A DNA stretch of 64,000 bases from Candidatus Epulonipiscium fishelsonii (GCA_001983455.1 LJDB01000060.1:61036-125035), one strand, 5' to 3'; numbered from the stretch's first letter, positions 16,846 through 25,528 are shown. Made by a program: numbers and translations. Notes: generated by a model from the letters alone, not told the origin.

Positions 16846-17745
16846 ATGAAAATAATTGAAGGAAAACAATGTATTTTATCAAAAGAAAATAAGCCAGTTG
16901 CAACTATGGCTGTAGGTGAAATAGCACAATTTAATACGATAGATTGTTTTGGTGAGCAAATAAATAGTGAAGATCAAGTAGTCACTAGCATAGATTTTAA
17001 CTTTGTTAATCCAACCGCAGGCCCTGTTTATATAGAAGGAGCCCAACCAGGGGATGTTCTTGTCGTAGATATATTAGATATTGAAGTTAATGATAAAGGA
17101 GTCGCTTGCACTTTACCAAATATGGGGCCTTTACGAGATAAATGTAGTTTACGCACTAAAATATTTAATATCAAAGATGGATACACAGACTTTAATGGCA
17201 TTCCTATAAAAATCGACCCTATGGTTGGAGTCATAGGAGTTGCACCAAAAGATGAAGGCATTCCTTGTGGTTTTGCTCATAGACATGGAGGAAATATAGA
17301 TAGCAAATTAATAAAAAAAGGTGCTAGAGTATATTTACCAGTGTTTGTTGAGGGTGCGTTACTTCAAATGGAAGATTTACATGCTGTAATGGGTGATGGA
17401 GAGTTGTGTGGAACAGGACTTGAAATTGGAGGCAAAATAATATTTAAAGTAGACCTTATTAAAAATTTTGAACTAAATTGGCCAATAACTGAAACCACGG
17501 ATAGATGGTATGTAAATTCAAGAGGAGAAGACTATGATAAATCCTTAATTCAGGGTGTAGGTGAAATGGCAAGGCTTATGAAGCCAGTTTACAATTGGGA
17601 GATTGAAGATATTTCAATTTATATAAGTTTACAAGGTGCTGTGGAAGTTAACCAAGGTACAAGGCCAGACGCTAATGAAACAGCAGGAGGTATGGTCAAT
17701 CTTAGAATAAGTATTCCAAAAATCCCAAATAAAAATTTAATATAG
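16846..17745 (+). CDS. Acetamidase/formamidase family amidohydrolase
   Basis: 299 residues matching the FmdA/AmdA family over its full length: NPTAGPVYIEGAQPGDVLVVDI, GVIGVAPKDEGIPCG, the HRHGGNID metal-site region and GDGELCGTGLEIGG. These metal-dependent enzymes hydrolyse formamide, acetamide or related small amides to the acid and ammonia in the cytoplasm. It has GAGGAG at the ribosome site and lies 38 bases behind the second permease gene, in the same direction, so the imported solute is a candidate substrate. This pairing is unusual for a PhnCDEE transporter and deserves checking. Confidence 0.82.
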   Translation: MKIIEGKQCILSKENKPVATMAVGEIAQFNTIDCFGEQINSEDQVVTSIDFNFVNPTAGPVYIEGAQPGDVLVVDILDIEVNDKGVACTLPNMGPLRDKCSLRTKIFNIKDGYTDFNGIPIKIDPMVGVIGVAPKDEGIPCGFAHRHGGNIDSKLIKKGARVYLPVFVEGALLQMEDLHAVMGDGELCGTGLEIGGKIIFKVDLIKNFELNWPITETTDRWYVNSRGEDYDKSLIQGVGEMARLMKPVYNWEIEDISIYISLQGAVEVNQGTRPDANETAGGMVNLRISIPKIPNKNLI

Positions 17746-17746
17746 T

Positions 17747-17814
17747 ATGGTTGCTTAGGAGGTTCTAACTAGTCCTAAATAACCATATAATATTAGGGAA
17801 GAATATTCTTCCCT
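17747..17814 (+). promoter_or_regulatory. Two adjacent inverted repeats between formamidase and small membrane-peptide genes
   Basis: The first is an imperfect hairpin: TATGGTT...TTAGGA pairs with TCCTAA...AACCATA (about 17747-17788). The second is a perfect 20-base palindrome, AGGGAAGAATATTCTTCCCT, at 17795-17814. Neither has a T-run. They could be an RNA processing signal or attenuator, or the palindrome could be a dimeric repressor site for the downstream gene. Confidence 0.5.
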
Positions 17815-17841
17815 ACATAAAAGAAAGGTGATTTAATTTAT

Positions 17842-18045
17842 ATGGAAAAACCCTTAATTGCATCAAAAGACATTAGTATTAAAATAAATATTAATTCAAT
17901 GGCAGCACTTATTGCTTGTGTCGGAGTCTTAATTTATGGAGGTGACCAATTAACACCACTAGTGGGAGAGGTTATAACAGACTATGTAATGAAAATGACT
18001 TATTGCATAGGTGCTATAAATGTTATAAGATTAACTTTATGGTAA
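17842..18045 (+). CDS. 67-residue membrane peptide
   Basis: A small protein with a good ribosome site (AAAGGTG) and a strong terminator after it. It has two hydrophobic segments (about residues 18-34 and 50-67) joined by a short loop GGDQLTPLVGEVITD. No family recognised. Position at the end of the PhnDCEE-amidase run and the shared terminator suggest co-transcription. It may be an accessory membrane subunit, but nothing in the sequence proves that. Confidence 0.6.
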   Translation: MEKPLIASKDISIKININSMAALIACVGVLIYGGDQLTPLVGEVITDYVMKMTYCIGAINVIRLTLW

Positions 18046-18062
18046 AACATAAAGTTATTTAG

Positions 18063-18088
18063 CGGGCGAATATTATTCGCCCGTTTTT
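18063..18088 (+). terminator. Intrinsic terminator of the PhnDCEE-amidase operon
   Basis: CGGGCGAAT / ATTCGCCCG, 3-base loop, followed by TTTTTG. Confidence 0.88.
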
Positions 18089-18166
18089 GATGCAATTAAC
18101 TACATCCGTTTCACTCGTAAAAAGCAAATTTATAAACTTTTTTCTTTATGTAAACACTTCTTTGAG

Positions 18167-19501
18167 TTAATATTTATAGTGTGACTTATTCTTCTTATAG
18201 TAGTAAATAGATACGATAATAGCTAAAAATTCTGCTAAAGGTACAGCAAGCCATACTCCGTTTAGTTTAAATATCTGTGGTAATACAATAAGTGCAATTA
18301 ATATAAATACTAAACTCCTCAAAACCGAAATTATCGCTGACACTTTTCCGTTTGATAATGATGTAAACATTGCCGAAAAGAAAATGTTAAATCCCATAAA
18401 CAAATAAGCTGGAAGAAAAAGTAGAAGTCCGTTTTTTGTCATTTCAAATGTTGCACTTTCTTTCTTAATAAAAATACCAACTGCTTCATTTGAAAACATA
18501 AGAGTTAATGCAATTACAAGAACAGACGCTACTGAAATAATTTTAAAGCTTTGCATTATAACTTTATGTAATCCATTATGATTTTCTTCGCCATATTTAA
18601 ACGCAATAATCGGGGACACACCTAAAGTATAACCCATATAAATAGCACTTTGGAACATTTGTATATATAAAATTACACTAATTGCAGCAACTCCCGCATC
18701 GCCTACCATACTCATTAAGATGAAATTAAACATAAGCGTTGTAATTGATGTAGCAAGCGAACCGACAAATTCAGATGAGCCATTAAACATACTTTGTCCG
18801 AGCGTTTTTATTCTAAACTTTGGCTTAACAAAATGAAGTGCACATTTTCTGTTAAAAATGAAATAGAAAAATCCGATTAACCCAGAAAGTGCATACCCAA
18901 TACCAGTTGCAATTCCAGCACCTGCAATTCCCATGTTTAACATGTCAGGTGAAATCAACATGTAATCAAGAACAATGTTTGTAATGCCACCAGCAATACC
19001 AAGCATCAGTCCAAACATAGGGTTCCCAGCTGTCACCATAAACGACTGAATAAATACCATAAAAAATAGTGGAACTAAAAATCCTGTAAAACTAAGCATA
19101 TAATCTTTTGCAAGAGTATATAGATTGTCACTCACTTTCAACAAACTAAGGATTTCATCAGGGAAAATCAGCACCAAGGCCGTGAGTATCCCACCCAATA
19201 TACCGCCGATAATATAAATTACAGTTAAAAACTCCCTTGCTTCTCTCTGTTTTCCTTGCCCTAACAATTTTGCAATTACAGCATTACCACCTGTCGCAAA
19301 CATAAGACCAACAGCCATTACTATACCGATTGGTGGAATTACTAAATTAACTGCCGCTAAGGCATCTTCTCCTAAAAAGCTCGATACAAAAACGCCATCT
19401 ATAATCGTGTAGGTAGACATAAAAACCATCATAATCATACTTGGTAATGTGTATTTTAAAAGCTCTGTCATACTAAAATTTTTCGCTAATGGACTATTCA
19501 T
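18167..19501 (-). CDS. MATE-family efflux transporter
   Basis: 444 residues with about twelve membrane helices; the start at 19501 is spaced correctly from GAGGAG. MATE family features include STYTIIDGVFVSSFLGEDALAAVNL near the N-terminus, the ATGGNAVIAKLLGQGK loop and a matching second half. These proteins export cationic drugs or metabolites by Na+ or H+ antiport. The gene overlaps the upstream MarR-family gene by 8 bases, and both read from one promoter, so the regulator probably controls its own operon. Confidence 0.86.
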   Translation of the reverse strand: MNSPLAKNFSMTELLKYTLPSMIMMVFMSTYTIIDGVFVSSFLGEDALAAVNLVIPPIGIVMAVGLMFATGGNAVIAKLLGQGKQREAREFLTVIYIIGGILGGILTALVLIFPDEILSLLKVSDNLYTLAKDYMLSFTGFLVPLFFMVFIQSFMVTAGNPMFGLMLGIAGGITNIVLDYMLISPDMLNMGIAGAGIATGIGYALSGLIGFFYFIFNRKCALHFVKPKFRIKTLGQSMFNGSSEFVGSLATSITTLMFNFILMSMVGDAGVAAISVILYIQMFQSAIYMGYTLGVSPIIAFKYGEENHNGLHKVIMQSFKIISVASVLVIALTLMFSNEAVGIFIKKESATFEMTKNGLLLFLPAYLFMGFNIFFSAMFTSLSNGKVSAIISVLRSLVFILIALIVLPQIFKLNGVWLAVPLAEFLAIIVSIYYYKKNKSHYKY

Positions 19502-19952
19502 TTTCATTCTCCTCTCTAAAATCTTCAAACATAAGATCTGACAAAAACTCAATCATTTCACAAAATATATCTACTTTTTCTTCGCCAAACTTTGCTAAAA
19601 CTTCACGTTCCATTTCTTCTTCATAACGTGCTGTGGTTTCGTAATCTTTAGGGCTATCAGGATTTATAGAAAGATAAAATACACGTTTATCTGTTTCGCT
19701 TTGCGTCCTTAAAATATATCCTTTTTTGCATAATTGATTAATTTTCTCTGTCACAGACGGACGAGTTATTTTTAATAAATCTGCAATTTGTGAGGAAGTA
19801 TACTTGTTAGGGTGTGCCTCAATTATATTAAGATAAAGTGTATCGTGATAAGAAAGAACACTTTTTTTATCATAAGAATAAAGCCGTTTAAGTTCATACA
19901 ATGCTGTGTCATGTGTTAGTTTGTGTAGTGCTTTTGATAATTTTCCGCTCAT
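19494..19952 (-). CDS. MarR-family transcriptional regulator
   Basis: 152 residues with AAGGAG upstream of ATG 19952. The winged-helix core is clear: SSQIADLLKITRPSVTEKINQLCKKGYI (recognition helix) and the wing LRTQSETDKRVFYLSINPD. Flanking helices form the dimer. MarR proteins usually repress a neighbouring efflux gene until a small ligand binds; the gene here is co-transcribed with a MATE exporter. Repeated TAGTT elements around the operon's -10 box are its likely binding site. Confidence 0.87.
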   Translation of the reverse strand: MSGKLSKALHKLTHDTALYELKRLYSYDKKSVLSYHDTLYLNIIEAHPNKYTSSQIADLLKITRPSVTEKINQLCKKGYILRTQSETDKRVFYLSINPDSPKDYETTARYEEEMEREVLAKFGEEKVDIFCEMIEFLSDLMFEDFREENENE

Positions 19953-19984
19953 TTTTTCGCTCCTTTGATTGTTATATAGATATT

Positions 19985-20038
19985 TATAACTAACTACTTT
20001 ATACTAACTATATTAAACTAATTATTTATTTTTGTCAA
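19985..20038 (-). promoter_or_regulatory. MarR-MATE promoter with candidate MarR operator
   Basis: On the minus strand TTGACA (20033-20038), a 17-base spacer and TAATAT (20010-20015) form a near-ideal promoter. The -10 box is flanked by three TTAGT-like elements (TAGTTTAATA, TAGTTAGTATA, TAGTTAGTTATA), which suits repression by a dimeric MarR protein covering the promoter. Operator function is inferred. Confidence 0.65.
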
Positions 20039-20139
20039 GAGGATTTCAAATATTTTTTTCTATTAAAATATACCCCTTGTACTAATATAACAAATTGATT
20101 ATATTAATAATAGTACTATAAAATATGAAGGAGCCAAAA

Positions 20140-20670
20140 ATGAAATTAAAAAATAATGTTGAATTAAATATAAAACAGGCTGTTAAAAGTGATGCCAAAG
20201 ATATCATAGAATATATGAAAATAGTTGTGGAAGAAAGTGACAACCTTGTTACAACCACTGAGGAGCTTATAACTCCCGAAGAAGAGGAAAGATTTATTGA
20301 AATGTATTCTGCTTCAAGTACTTCAGGTTTTTTTGTTGGAAGAATAGAAAATGAAATAGTAGGTGTAGGGGTGTTATCAGCACTTTCAAAAAAAAGAATA
20401 GCTCATCAAGCTAGTATTTCCATTTCAGTAAAAAAAGAATATTGGGGGTTAGGTATAGGGACACACTTAACACAAGTAATGATTGATTTTGCAAGACAAA
20501 ACGGCCAAACTGAAATTATCAACCTAGGGGTAAAAGCCGATAACATATCTGCAATAAAATTGTATAAAAAATTTGGTTTTGTAGAAGTTGGAAGATTTAA
20601 AGATTACTTTAAAATTAATGGTAGATACTACGATGAAATAACAATGAATTTATATCTTGATAAATTTTAA
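20140..20670 (+). CDS. GNAT-family N-acetyltransferase
   Basis: 176 residues from ATG 20140; AAGGAG sits inside the earlier in-frame ATG at 20125. The acetyl-CoA loop is SISVKKEYWGLGIGTHLTQVMIDFAR, and the C-terminus NLGVKADNISAIKLYKKFGFVEVGRFKDY resembles the RimJ/RimL-like and phosphinothricin acetyltransferase groups. The substrate cannot be told. It is divergent from the MarR-MATE operon and might be under the same regulator. A TTGTAC / TATATT pair with 17-base spacing precedes it. Confidence 0.82.
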   Translation: MKLKNNVELNIKQAVKSDAKDIIEYMKIVVEESDNLVTTTEELITPEEEERFIEMYSASSTSGFFVGRIENEIVGVGVLSALSKKRIAHQASISISVKKEYWGLGIGTHLTQVMIDFARQNGQTEIINLGVKADNISAIKLYKKFGFVEVGRFKDYFKINGRYYDEITMNLYLDKF

Positions 20671-20688
20671 GAAAATCTAATGTTATTT

Positions 20689-20729
20689 AAAAAAATGATG
20701 AAAAATCCTTGGTTCTTCATCATTTTTTT
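20689..20729. terminator. Bidirectional terminator between two GNAT genes
   Basis: 14-bp stem AAAAAAATGATGAA / TTCATCATTTTTTT with a 13-base loop, between convergent genes. Confidence 0.85.
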
Positions 20730-20747
20730 AAGTAGAAAACTATAAGG

Positions 20748-21266
20748 CTAAAATTGTTTATCGAAAGCAATCTTTTCGCTGTTATCAAACCAAATAGTCC
20801 CACGATATATAAACCCATTCTTCTTTAAGATATGTTGCATTTTAACATTATCGGCATCTGTATCTACCCTAAAGTTGGTAATTCCTTTATCTGCACTCAT
20901 TTTTTCAACAAGCTTAAATATTTGTGAAGACACATTTTTGCCACGTGCATTTTCAGATATTGCCATACGGTGAACCACAACATAATCTTTATCACTAGAC
21001 CATGTGCCATTTAAATTGTTGTAAGCTGGTTCTCCATCAAAATCTATACATAAATATCCTAAGATATTTCCATTGTCAACTGCAAAAAAACCTTTATTAG
21101 TCATTGAATCATTTTTTATGCATTCATAGTCTGGATAACCTGTTTGCCACTGGTCAATTCCTTGTTCTTTTAAATGCTTTTTTGCACTATCAATTATGTT
21201 CATAGCTATATCAACTTCTGATGGTTTCATTAATATTAATTCCAATTTTACATATCTCACTTTCAT
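20748..21266 (-). CDS. GNAT-family N-acetyltransferase
   Basis: 172 residues. GNAT motif A is VVVHRMAISENARGKNVSSQIFKLVEKM, and motif B includes FRVDTDADNVKMQHILKKNGFIYRGTIW. The N-terminal phrase KKHLKEQGIDQWQTGYP recurs in a group of uncharacterised Firmicute GNATs. The precise start is unsure: the ATG at 21266 has no strong ribosome site, and an internal Met (residue 13) is possible. Substrate unknown. Confidence 0.78.
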   Translation of the reverse strand: MKVRYVKLELILMKPSEVDIAMNIIDSAKKHLKEQGIDQWQTGYPDYECIKNDSMTNKGFFAVDNGNILGYLCIDFDGEPAYNNLNGTWSSDKDYVVVHRMAISENARGKNVSSQIFKLVEKMSADKGITNFRVDTDADNVKMQHILKKNGFIYRGTIWFDNSEKIAFDKQF

Positions 21267-21304
21267 TGTTATATTTGCAAAACCTATTATACTATAAATC
21301 TTTA

Positions 21305-22426
21305 CTAGTTATCCTTCGTTAACTCTACTGCTGCTTCTTTAAGTAAATCTACTATAGGCAAATGCTGTGGACATATTTTTTCACATTTTTTACACTCAAT
21401 ACATGCACTCGCATTATTATCTTGAGGGATTTGTGAGTAAAATACTTTAACTAGTCTATCTCCTGGTGTTCTTCTTATAGAATTTGTCAGGCTGAAAATT
21501 TTTGGAATATCAATTTGTTTTGGACATCCCTCTATACAGTATCTGCAACTAGTGCAAAGAATTGGTTTTGAGCCATACATAATTTCAATTACTTTGCTAA
21601 TAGTTTCTTGTCCATCTTTTGATAATGGTTGGAAATTATCAAAGGTACTCAAATTATCATTCATTTGTTCCATATTAGACATTCCACTAAGAATAGTCAT
21701 TACCCCATCAAGTGAAGCAACATAGCGAAATGCCCATGAAGCTATAGACTTATTAGGCTCTGCTTTTTTTAATATTTCTTCAATCCGAGAAGAAACATTT
21801 GCAAGTATTCCACCTTTTACTGGTTCCATAACGATAATAGGAATGTTTCTTTCCATTGATATTTTATAAAGCTCTTTTGAGTAAATAACAGTGCTATCCC
21901 AATCAGCGTAATTAATTTGAATTTGTACAAATTCTGTTTGAGGTTGCTCATCTAATATTAGATTTAAAAGTTTTGGATCACCATGAAAAGAAAATCCATT
22001 ATGACGAATTTTTCCATCAGCTTTCTTTTGTGCTACAAACTCAAAAAAACCAGAATCACAAAATGTTCTATAAGCTTTTTCACTTGCTACACCATGCATT
22101 AGATAAAAGTCAAAATATTCTGCTCCTGTTTTCTCTAGTTGTTCATTAAAGTAAACTTCCATTTCATCTTTTGTCTTTGGCTTTCCTTGTGGTATATACA
22201 TTTTAGTTGCAAGTTTAAAGCTTTCTCTTGGGTAACGAGAAATAAGCACCTCTTTTGAGACGGCTTCTGAACCTTGATATATATATGCAGTATCAAAATA
22301 GTTGCCTCCTGCTTTAATATAAGAGTCAACCATCATTTTAATTTGTTCAACGTCAAATTCTGCTCCAATTTTTGGTAGTCTCATTAATCCAAAACCAAGC
22401 TTTGATATTTCATTTGTATTAATCAT
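21305..22426 (-). CDS. Aldo/keto reductase with C-terminal ferredoxin-type 4Fe-4S domain
   Basis: 373 residues from ATG 22426; a TTG four codons earlier abuts the AAGGAG site. Residues 1 to about 260 are an AKR barrel (LGFGLMRLP, GGNYFDTAYIYQGSE with catalytic Asp and Tyr, LATKM, YFDFYLMHG with catalytic His). The C-terminal part carries two Cys clusters, CTSCRYCIEGCP and CIECKKCEKICP, each patterned for a 4Fe-4S centre. Such fusions are common in anaerobes and are annotated as iron-sulfur oxidoreductases of unknown substrate. Single-gene unit, divergent from the phosphoesterase gene. Confidence 0.86.
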   Translation of the reverse strand: MINTNEISKLGFGLMRLPKIGAEFDVEQIKMMVDSYIKAGGNYFDTAYIYQGSEAVSKEVLISRYPRESFKLATKMYIPQGKPKTKDEMEVYFNEQLEKTGAEYFDFYLMHGVASEKAYRTFCDSGFFEFVAQKKADGKIRHNGFSFHGDPKLLNLILDEQPQTEFVQIQINYADWDSTVIYSKELYKISMERNIPIIVMEPVKGGILANVSSRIEEILKKAEPNKSIASWAFRYVASLDGVMTILSGMSNMEQMNDNLSTFDNFQPLSKDGQETISKVIEIMYGSKPILCTSCRYCIEGCPKQIDIPKIFSLTNSIRRTPGDRLVKVFYSQIPQDNNASACIECKKCEKICPQHLPIVDLLKEAAVELTKDN

Positions 22427-22545
22427 AGTACTATCCAACTCCTTAAATCATTTATATTAAATTCATGAAATTCTAACTAACCTTGATAGTTTATGTTGTT
22501 TCTGATAAAATATACCCAAAACTATTACGGGAAGGTCAATTAACT

Positions 22546-24036
22546 ATGATAAAAATCTACTATACAACAGATACACATGGACACATATTTCCTATTAATT
22601 ATGCAACCAATAAACCTGCACCAGTCGGAGTGTTAGCATGTGGAAAAGAATTTGAGAAAGATGGAAATACTATTATTATAGACGCAGGAGATACAATACA
22701 AGGCTCCCCATTTACAAAGTATATGTGGGGACACACCGACAAGGGATGTATTGTTTCAGAAGTGCTTAACAAAGTGGGATATGATTTTGTTACACTGGGT
22801 AACCATGACTTTAACTATGGATACGATGGATTAAAAAGATATATTAATAATCTTGATGCAACTTGTCTTGTGGCAAATATGAAAGATATGTCTAGAGAAA
22901 TATACAATCCAGATTGTGCAGTAATACATTTAAAAAATGGAACGAAAGTAGGTATAGTTGGAGTAGTTACAGATTATGTACCTATTTGGGAAAAGCCAGC
23001 GAATTTAAAAAATCTTAAGATCCAAGATGCATTCTTGAGGGCACAAAAAGCTTTAGACTATATAAGAGATAAATGTGACATTAAGATATGTATTTATCAC
23101 GGTGGCTTTGAGTGTGATGTTCCAACAGGAAAAGTACTCAGCAATACAAATGAAAATGTAGGGTATAAAATTTGCAAAGAACTAGACTTTGATATTCTTC
23201 TAACAGGACACCAGCATATGCCACTTGAAGGAATAAATCTATTTGGAACTTTCACAATGCAACTTAGACACAATGCTACTGAATATGGATATATTGAAAT
23301 TGATGGGGAAAATATAAAAAGTGAAACTAGAAAGCCCAAAATTATGGATGTTGAAATCGAACCGCATTGGCAAGTTCTTCAAGATGAAGTAGATATATGG
23401 CTTGATCAAACTATTGGCACATTTAATAAAAAAATTGAAGCCAAAAATAAATTGACTTTAGCTTTAGAAGGCTCAACTTTAGCTAACTTTTGCAATCAAG
23501 TTCAAAAAGACTTTTCAAATGCTGATTTTTCCTGCACAGCACTAGGCAATGATTCGATAGGATTTAATAAAAAAGTAACTATACGTGATATCGTTTCAGC
23601 TTATCAATTTCCAAATACTTTAAAAGTAATAGAGGTAACAAAAGACATATTAAAAGAAGCACTTGAACGTGCAGCAGAATATTATGATGTAATGGATGGG
23701 AAAATTCAAATTTCAGATAGATTTTTAATTCCTAAAGTTGAACATTATAACTTTGATTTCTTTTTAGGCTTTGAGTATGTAATTGATGTATCAAAACCGC
23801 TGGGAGAAAGAGTCGTAGAAATTAATCAAGATGGAAAACCGTTGGAAGATAAAGTGTATACTTTAGTATTAAGTGATTATCGTGCCACTGGTGCTGGTGG
23901 ATATCCATTTTATGCAAATTGTAAAGTAGTAAAAGAATATAGCGTTGATGTACAAGAATTAATTATTGAGTATATAAAAGAACATAAAAACATCAAAGTT
24001 GACAAAAGAAAATATTTCACTATATTACAGGATTAA
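22546..24036 (+). CDS. 5'-nucleotidase / 2',3'-cyclic phosphodiesterase-like metallophosphoesterase, apparently cytoplasmic
   Basis: 496 residues, starting at ATG 22546 behind GGGAAGG; the longer open frame from 22483 has no ribosome site. The N-terminal calcineurin-like domain shows TDTHGHIFP, DAGDTIQGSP, GNHDFNYG and GHQH metal-binding motifs. The C-terminal 5'-nucleotidase substrate domain has the SDYRATGAGGYPFY loop. Members hydrolyse nucleotides or cyclic nucleotides, usually outside the cell after export. Here there is no signal peptide, so it is probably intracellular or of different substrate. A 2',3'-cyclic phosphodiesterase/UDP-sugar hydrolase role is possible. Confidence 0.83.
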   Translation: MIKIYYTTDTHGHIFPINYATNKPAPVGVLACGKEFEKDGNTIIIDAGDTIQGSPFTKYMWGHTDKGCIVSEVLNKVGYDFVTLGNHDFNYGYDGLKRYINNLDATCLVANMKDMSREIYNPDCAVIHLKNGTKVGIVGVVTDYVPIWEKPANLKNLKIQDAFLRAQKALDYIRDKCDIKICIYHGGFECDVPTGKVLSNTNENVGYKICKELDFDILLTGHQHMPLEGINLFGTFTMQLRHNATEYGYIEIDGENIKSETRKPKIMDVEIEPHWQVLQDEVDIWLDQTIGTFNKKIEAKNKLTLALEGSTLANFCNQVQKDFSNADFSCTALGNDSIGFNKKVTIRDIVSAYQFPNTLKVIEVTKDILKEALERAAEYYDVMDGKIQISDRFLIPKVEHYNFDFFLGFEYVIDVSKPLGERVVEINQDGKPLEDKVYTLVLSDYRATGAGGYPFYANCKVVKEYSVDVQELIIEYIKEHKNIKVDKRKYFTILQD

Positions 24037-24114
24037 ATAACCGCACAAAACATATATCATTTAGCCATGAACAAATTTTTATCTGTTAAAATGTTAAGAA
24101 ATTATAGATAAAAC

Positions 24115-24151
24115 TTAGGAATACATCAGTAAGCTATTGATGTACTCCTAA
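24115..24151. terminator. Hairpin between convergent phosphoesterase and LacI-type genes
   Basis: TTAGGAATACATCA / TGATGTACTCCTAA with one mismatch and a 9-base loop, between convergent stops. The T-run is poor. Confidence 0.55.
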
Positions 24152-24203
24152 AATACGTTCTCCTATAATGACCGTTGCAAGCACTCAAAATTTTTCGTAT
24201 CAA

Positions 24204-25226
24204 CTATATATTTTGCAAAATTTTAATTTCATTTTCTAATTTGTAAGAATTAATGTCAAAGTAAGTGTTATGAACAATATATTCAAATAGTGCTTTTAAT
24301 GATAAATATCCTTGCTGAAAAGGTTGCTGACATATACTAGCAGAAATAATTTTTTCCTTAATTAGTTTTTTAACTATAGGGATATCATCACAACATATTA
24401 TTGTTACAGGATTGTTAGCATATTGTGTAATTGCTGTGCAGGCACCTTCAACTCCTCCTGCAGATAAATATATTCCATTAAGTTCAGGAAATTTATTGAT
24501 TAGATTAAGCGTATTATTAAAAGATTCTTTGTCATCATCATTATTTTCGATAATATCAAGTATCTTAATGTGGGAAAATTGATTTTTTATAGTGGATTTA
24601 AAGCCTTCTATTCTTAGGTTATGTCCTAAAGAATTAAAAGAACCAGTTATAATTCCAACATGACAATATGTTTTATGAAAAAGCCTCATTAATCCACCAG
24701 CAATTTCCCCACTTTTAAAATAATCAATTCCAACATATCCAACATGAGGCACATCCTGTATGTCTGAATTTAAAGCAATTATAGGTATGTTAAGCTCTTC
24801 TAAACTTAATAATTTTTGTCTAATATCAGAAGTATTAATAGGTGTTAGAATAAGACCATTTATATTTTTTGAAATAAGTTCATCAATAGCAGCAAGCTGA
24901 TCCATTGGATTGTAGCCTTTTAGTTTTATTGTAATAATTTTAATCTCATATACTGAAAATTCTTTTTCTGCTTTTTTTATCCCATTTAATACCTCATCAA
25001 AAAAAATATTGCCTATAGAATTTATTATAATTCCAAATACTAAATTCTTCTTATGAATTGCCAAAGCAGAAGCTGCTTTGTTTGGCATATATCCTAGTTC
25101 TTCAGCAAGTTCTCTAATCTTTTTTTCCGTAGATGGATTTACCTTTCCTCTATTATTAAGGACCCTATCAACTGTTCCACGAGATACTCCACTAAGTTCT
25201 GCAATTTGTTTAATTGTAATCGCCAT
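24204..25226 (-). CDS. LacI-family transcriptional repressor of the xylA-xylB cluster
   Basis: 340 residues. The N-terminal helix-turn-helix IKQIAELSGVSRGTVDRVLN and hinge LGYMPNKAASALA are standard LacI. Residues 60-340 are a periplasmic-binding-protein-like ligand domain (GIIINSIGNIFFDEVLNGI, GYVGIDYFKSGEIAGG, GIITGS, IICCDDIP). It is divergent from the gene run beginning with xylA, whose promoter carries a perfect LacI-style palindrome. It most likely represses that run until a sugar-like inducer binds. Most xylose operons in Firmicutes use the ROK-family XylR instead, so the inducer may not be plain xylose. Confidence 0.85.
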   Translation of the reverse strand: MAITIKQIAELSGVSRGTVDRVLNNRGKVNPSTEKKIRELAEELGYMPNKAASALAIHKKNLVFGIIINSIGNIFFDEVLNGIKKAEKEFSVYEIKIITIKLKGYNPMDQLAAIDELISKNINGLILTPINTSDIRQKLLSLEELNIPIIALNSDIQDVPHVGYVGIDYFKSGEIAGGLMRLFHKTYCHVGIITGSFNSLGHNLRIEGFKSTIKNQFSHIKILDIIENNDDDKESFNNTLNLINKFPELNGIYLSAGGVEGACTAITQYANNPVTIICCDDIPIVKKLIKEKIISASICQQPFQQGYLSLKALFEYIVHNTYFDINSYKLENEIKILQNI

Positions 25227-25458
25227 TATTGCCCCCTATCTAATAATTATATATTAAAAATATTATACACTAATACCATTAATATATAATTATTATCTCA
25301 ATCTGTTCATATGAAAAATTACTATAAATAAATCTCTAAAATTATAATTAATAGATATATATAACCGTATAAAAAGAAATAATTTAAAATAAACTTAAAA
25401 AAATATATAATAAAATATATGAAAAATAAACTAATTAACAAAAAACAATCCAAAATTA

Positions 25459-25505
25459 TTGACGACTATTTTAAATTATAGTATTATATAAAATATGCTC
25501 GAGCA
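25459..25505 (+). promoter_or_regulatory. Promoter and LacI-type operator for the xylA-xylB cluster
   Basis: TTGACG (25459-25464), a 17-base spacer and TATTAT (25482-25487) form the promoter. The perfect palindrome TGCTCGAGCA at 25496-25505, with the central CG typical of LacI/GalR sites, covers the expected transcription start region, where a bound repressor would block initiation. The ribosome site AGGGGG and ATG 25529 follow. No second exact copy was noticed in the window. Confidence 0.72.
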
Positions 25506-25528
25506 CACTTAATAAGGGGGAAGTATAT

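Noticed and set aside
13209..18045. Naming the PhnDCEE importer a phosphonate transporter
   Set aside because: Family membership is clear, but no phosphonate-metabolism gene is present and an amidase is linked, so the substrate is left open.
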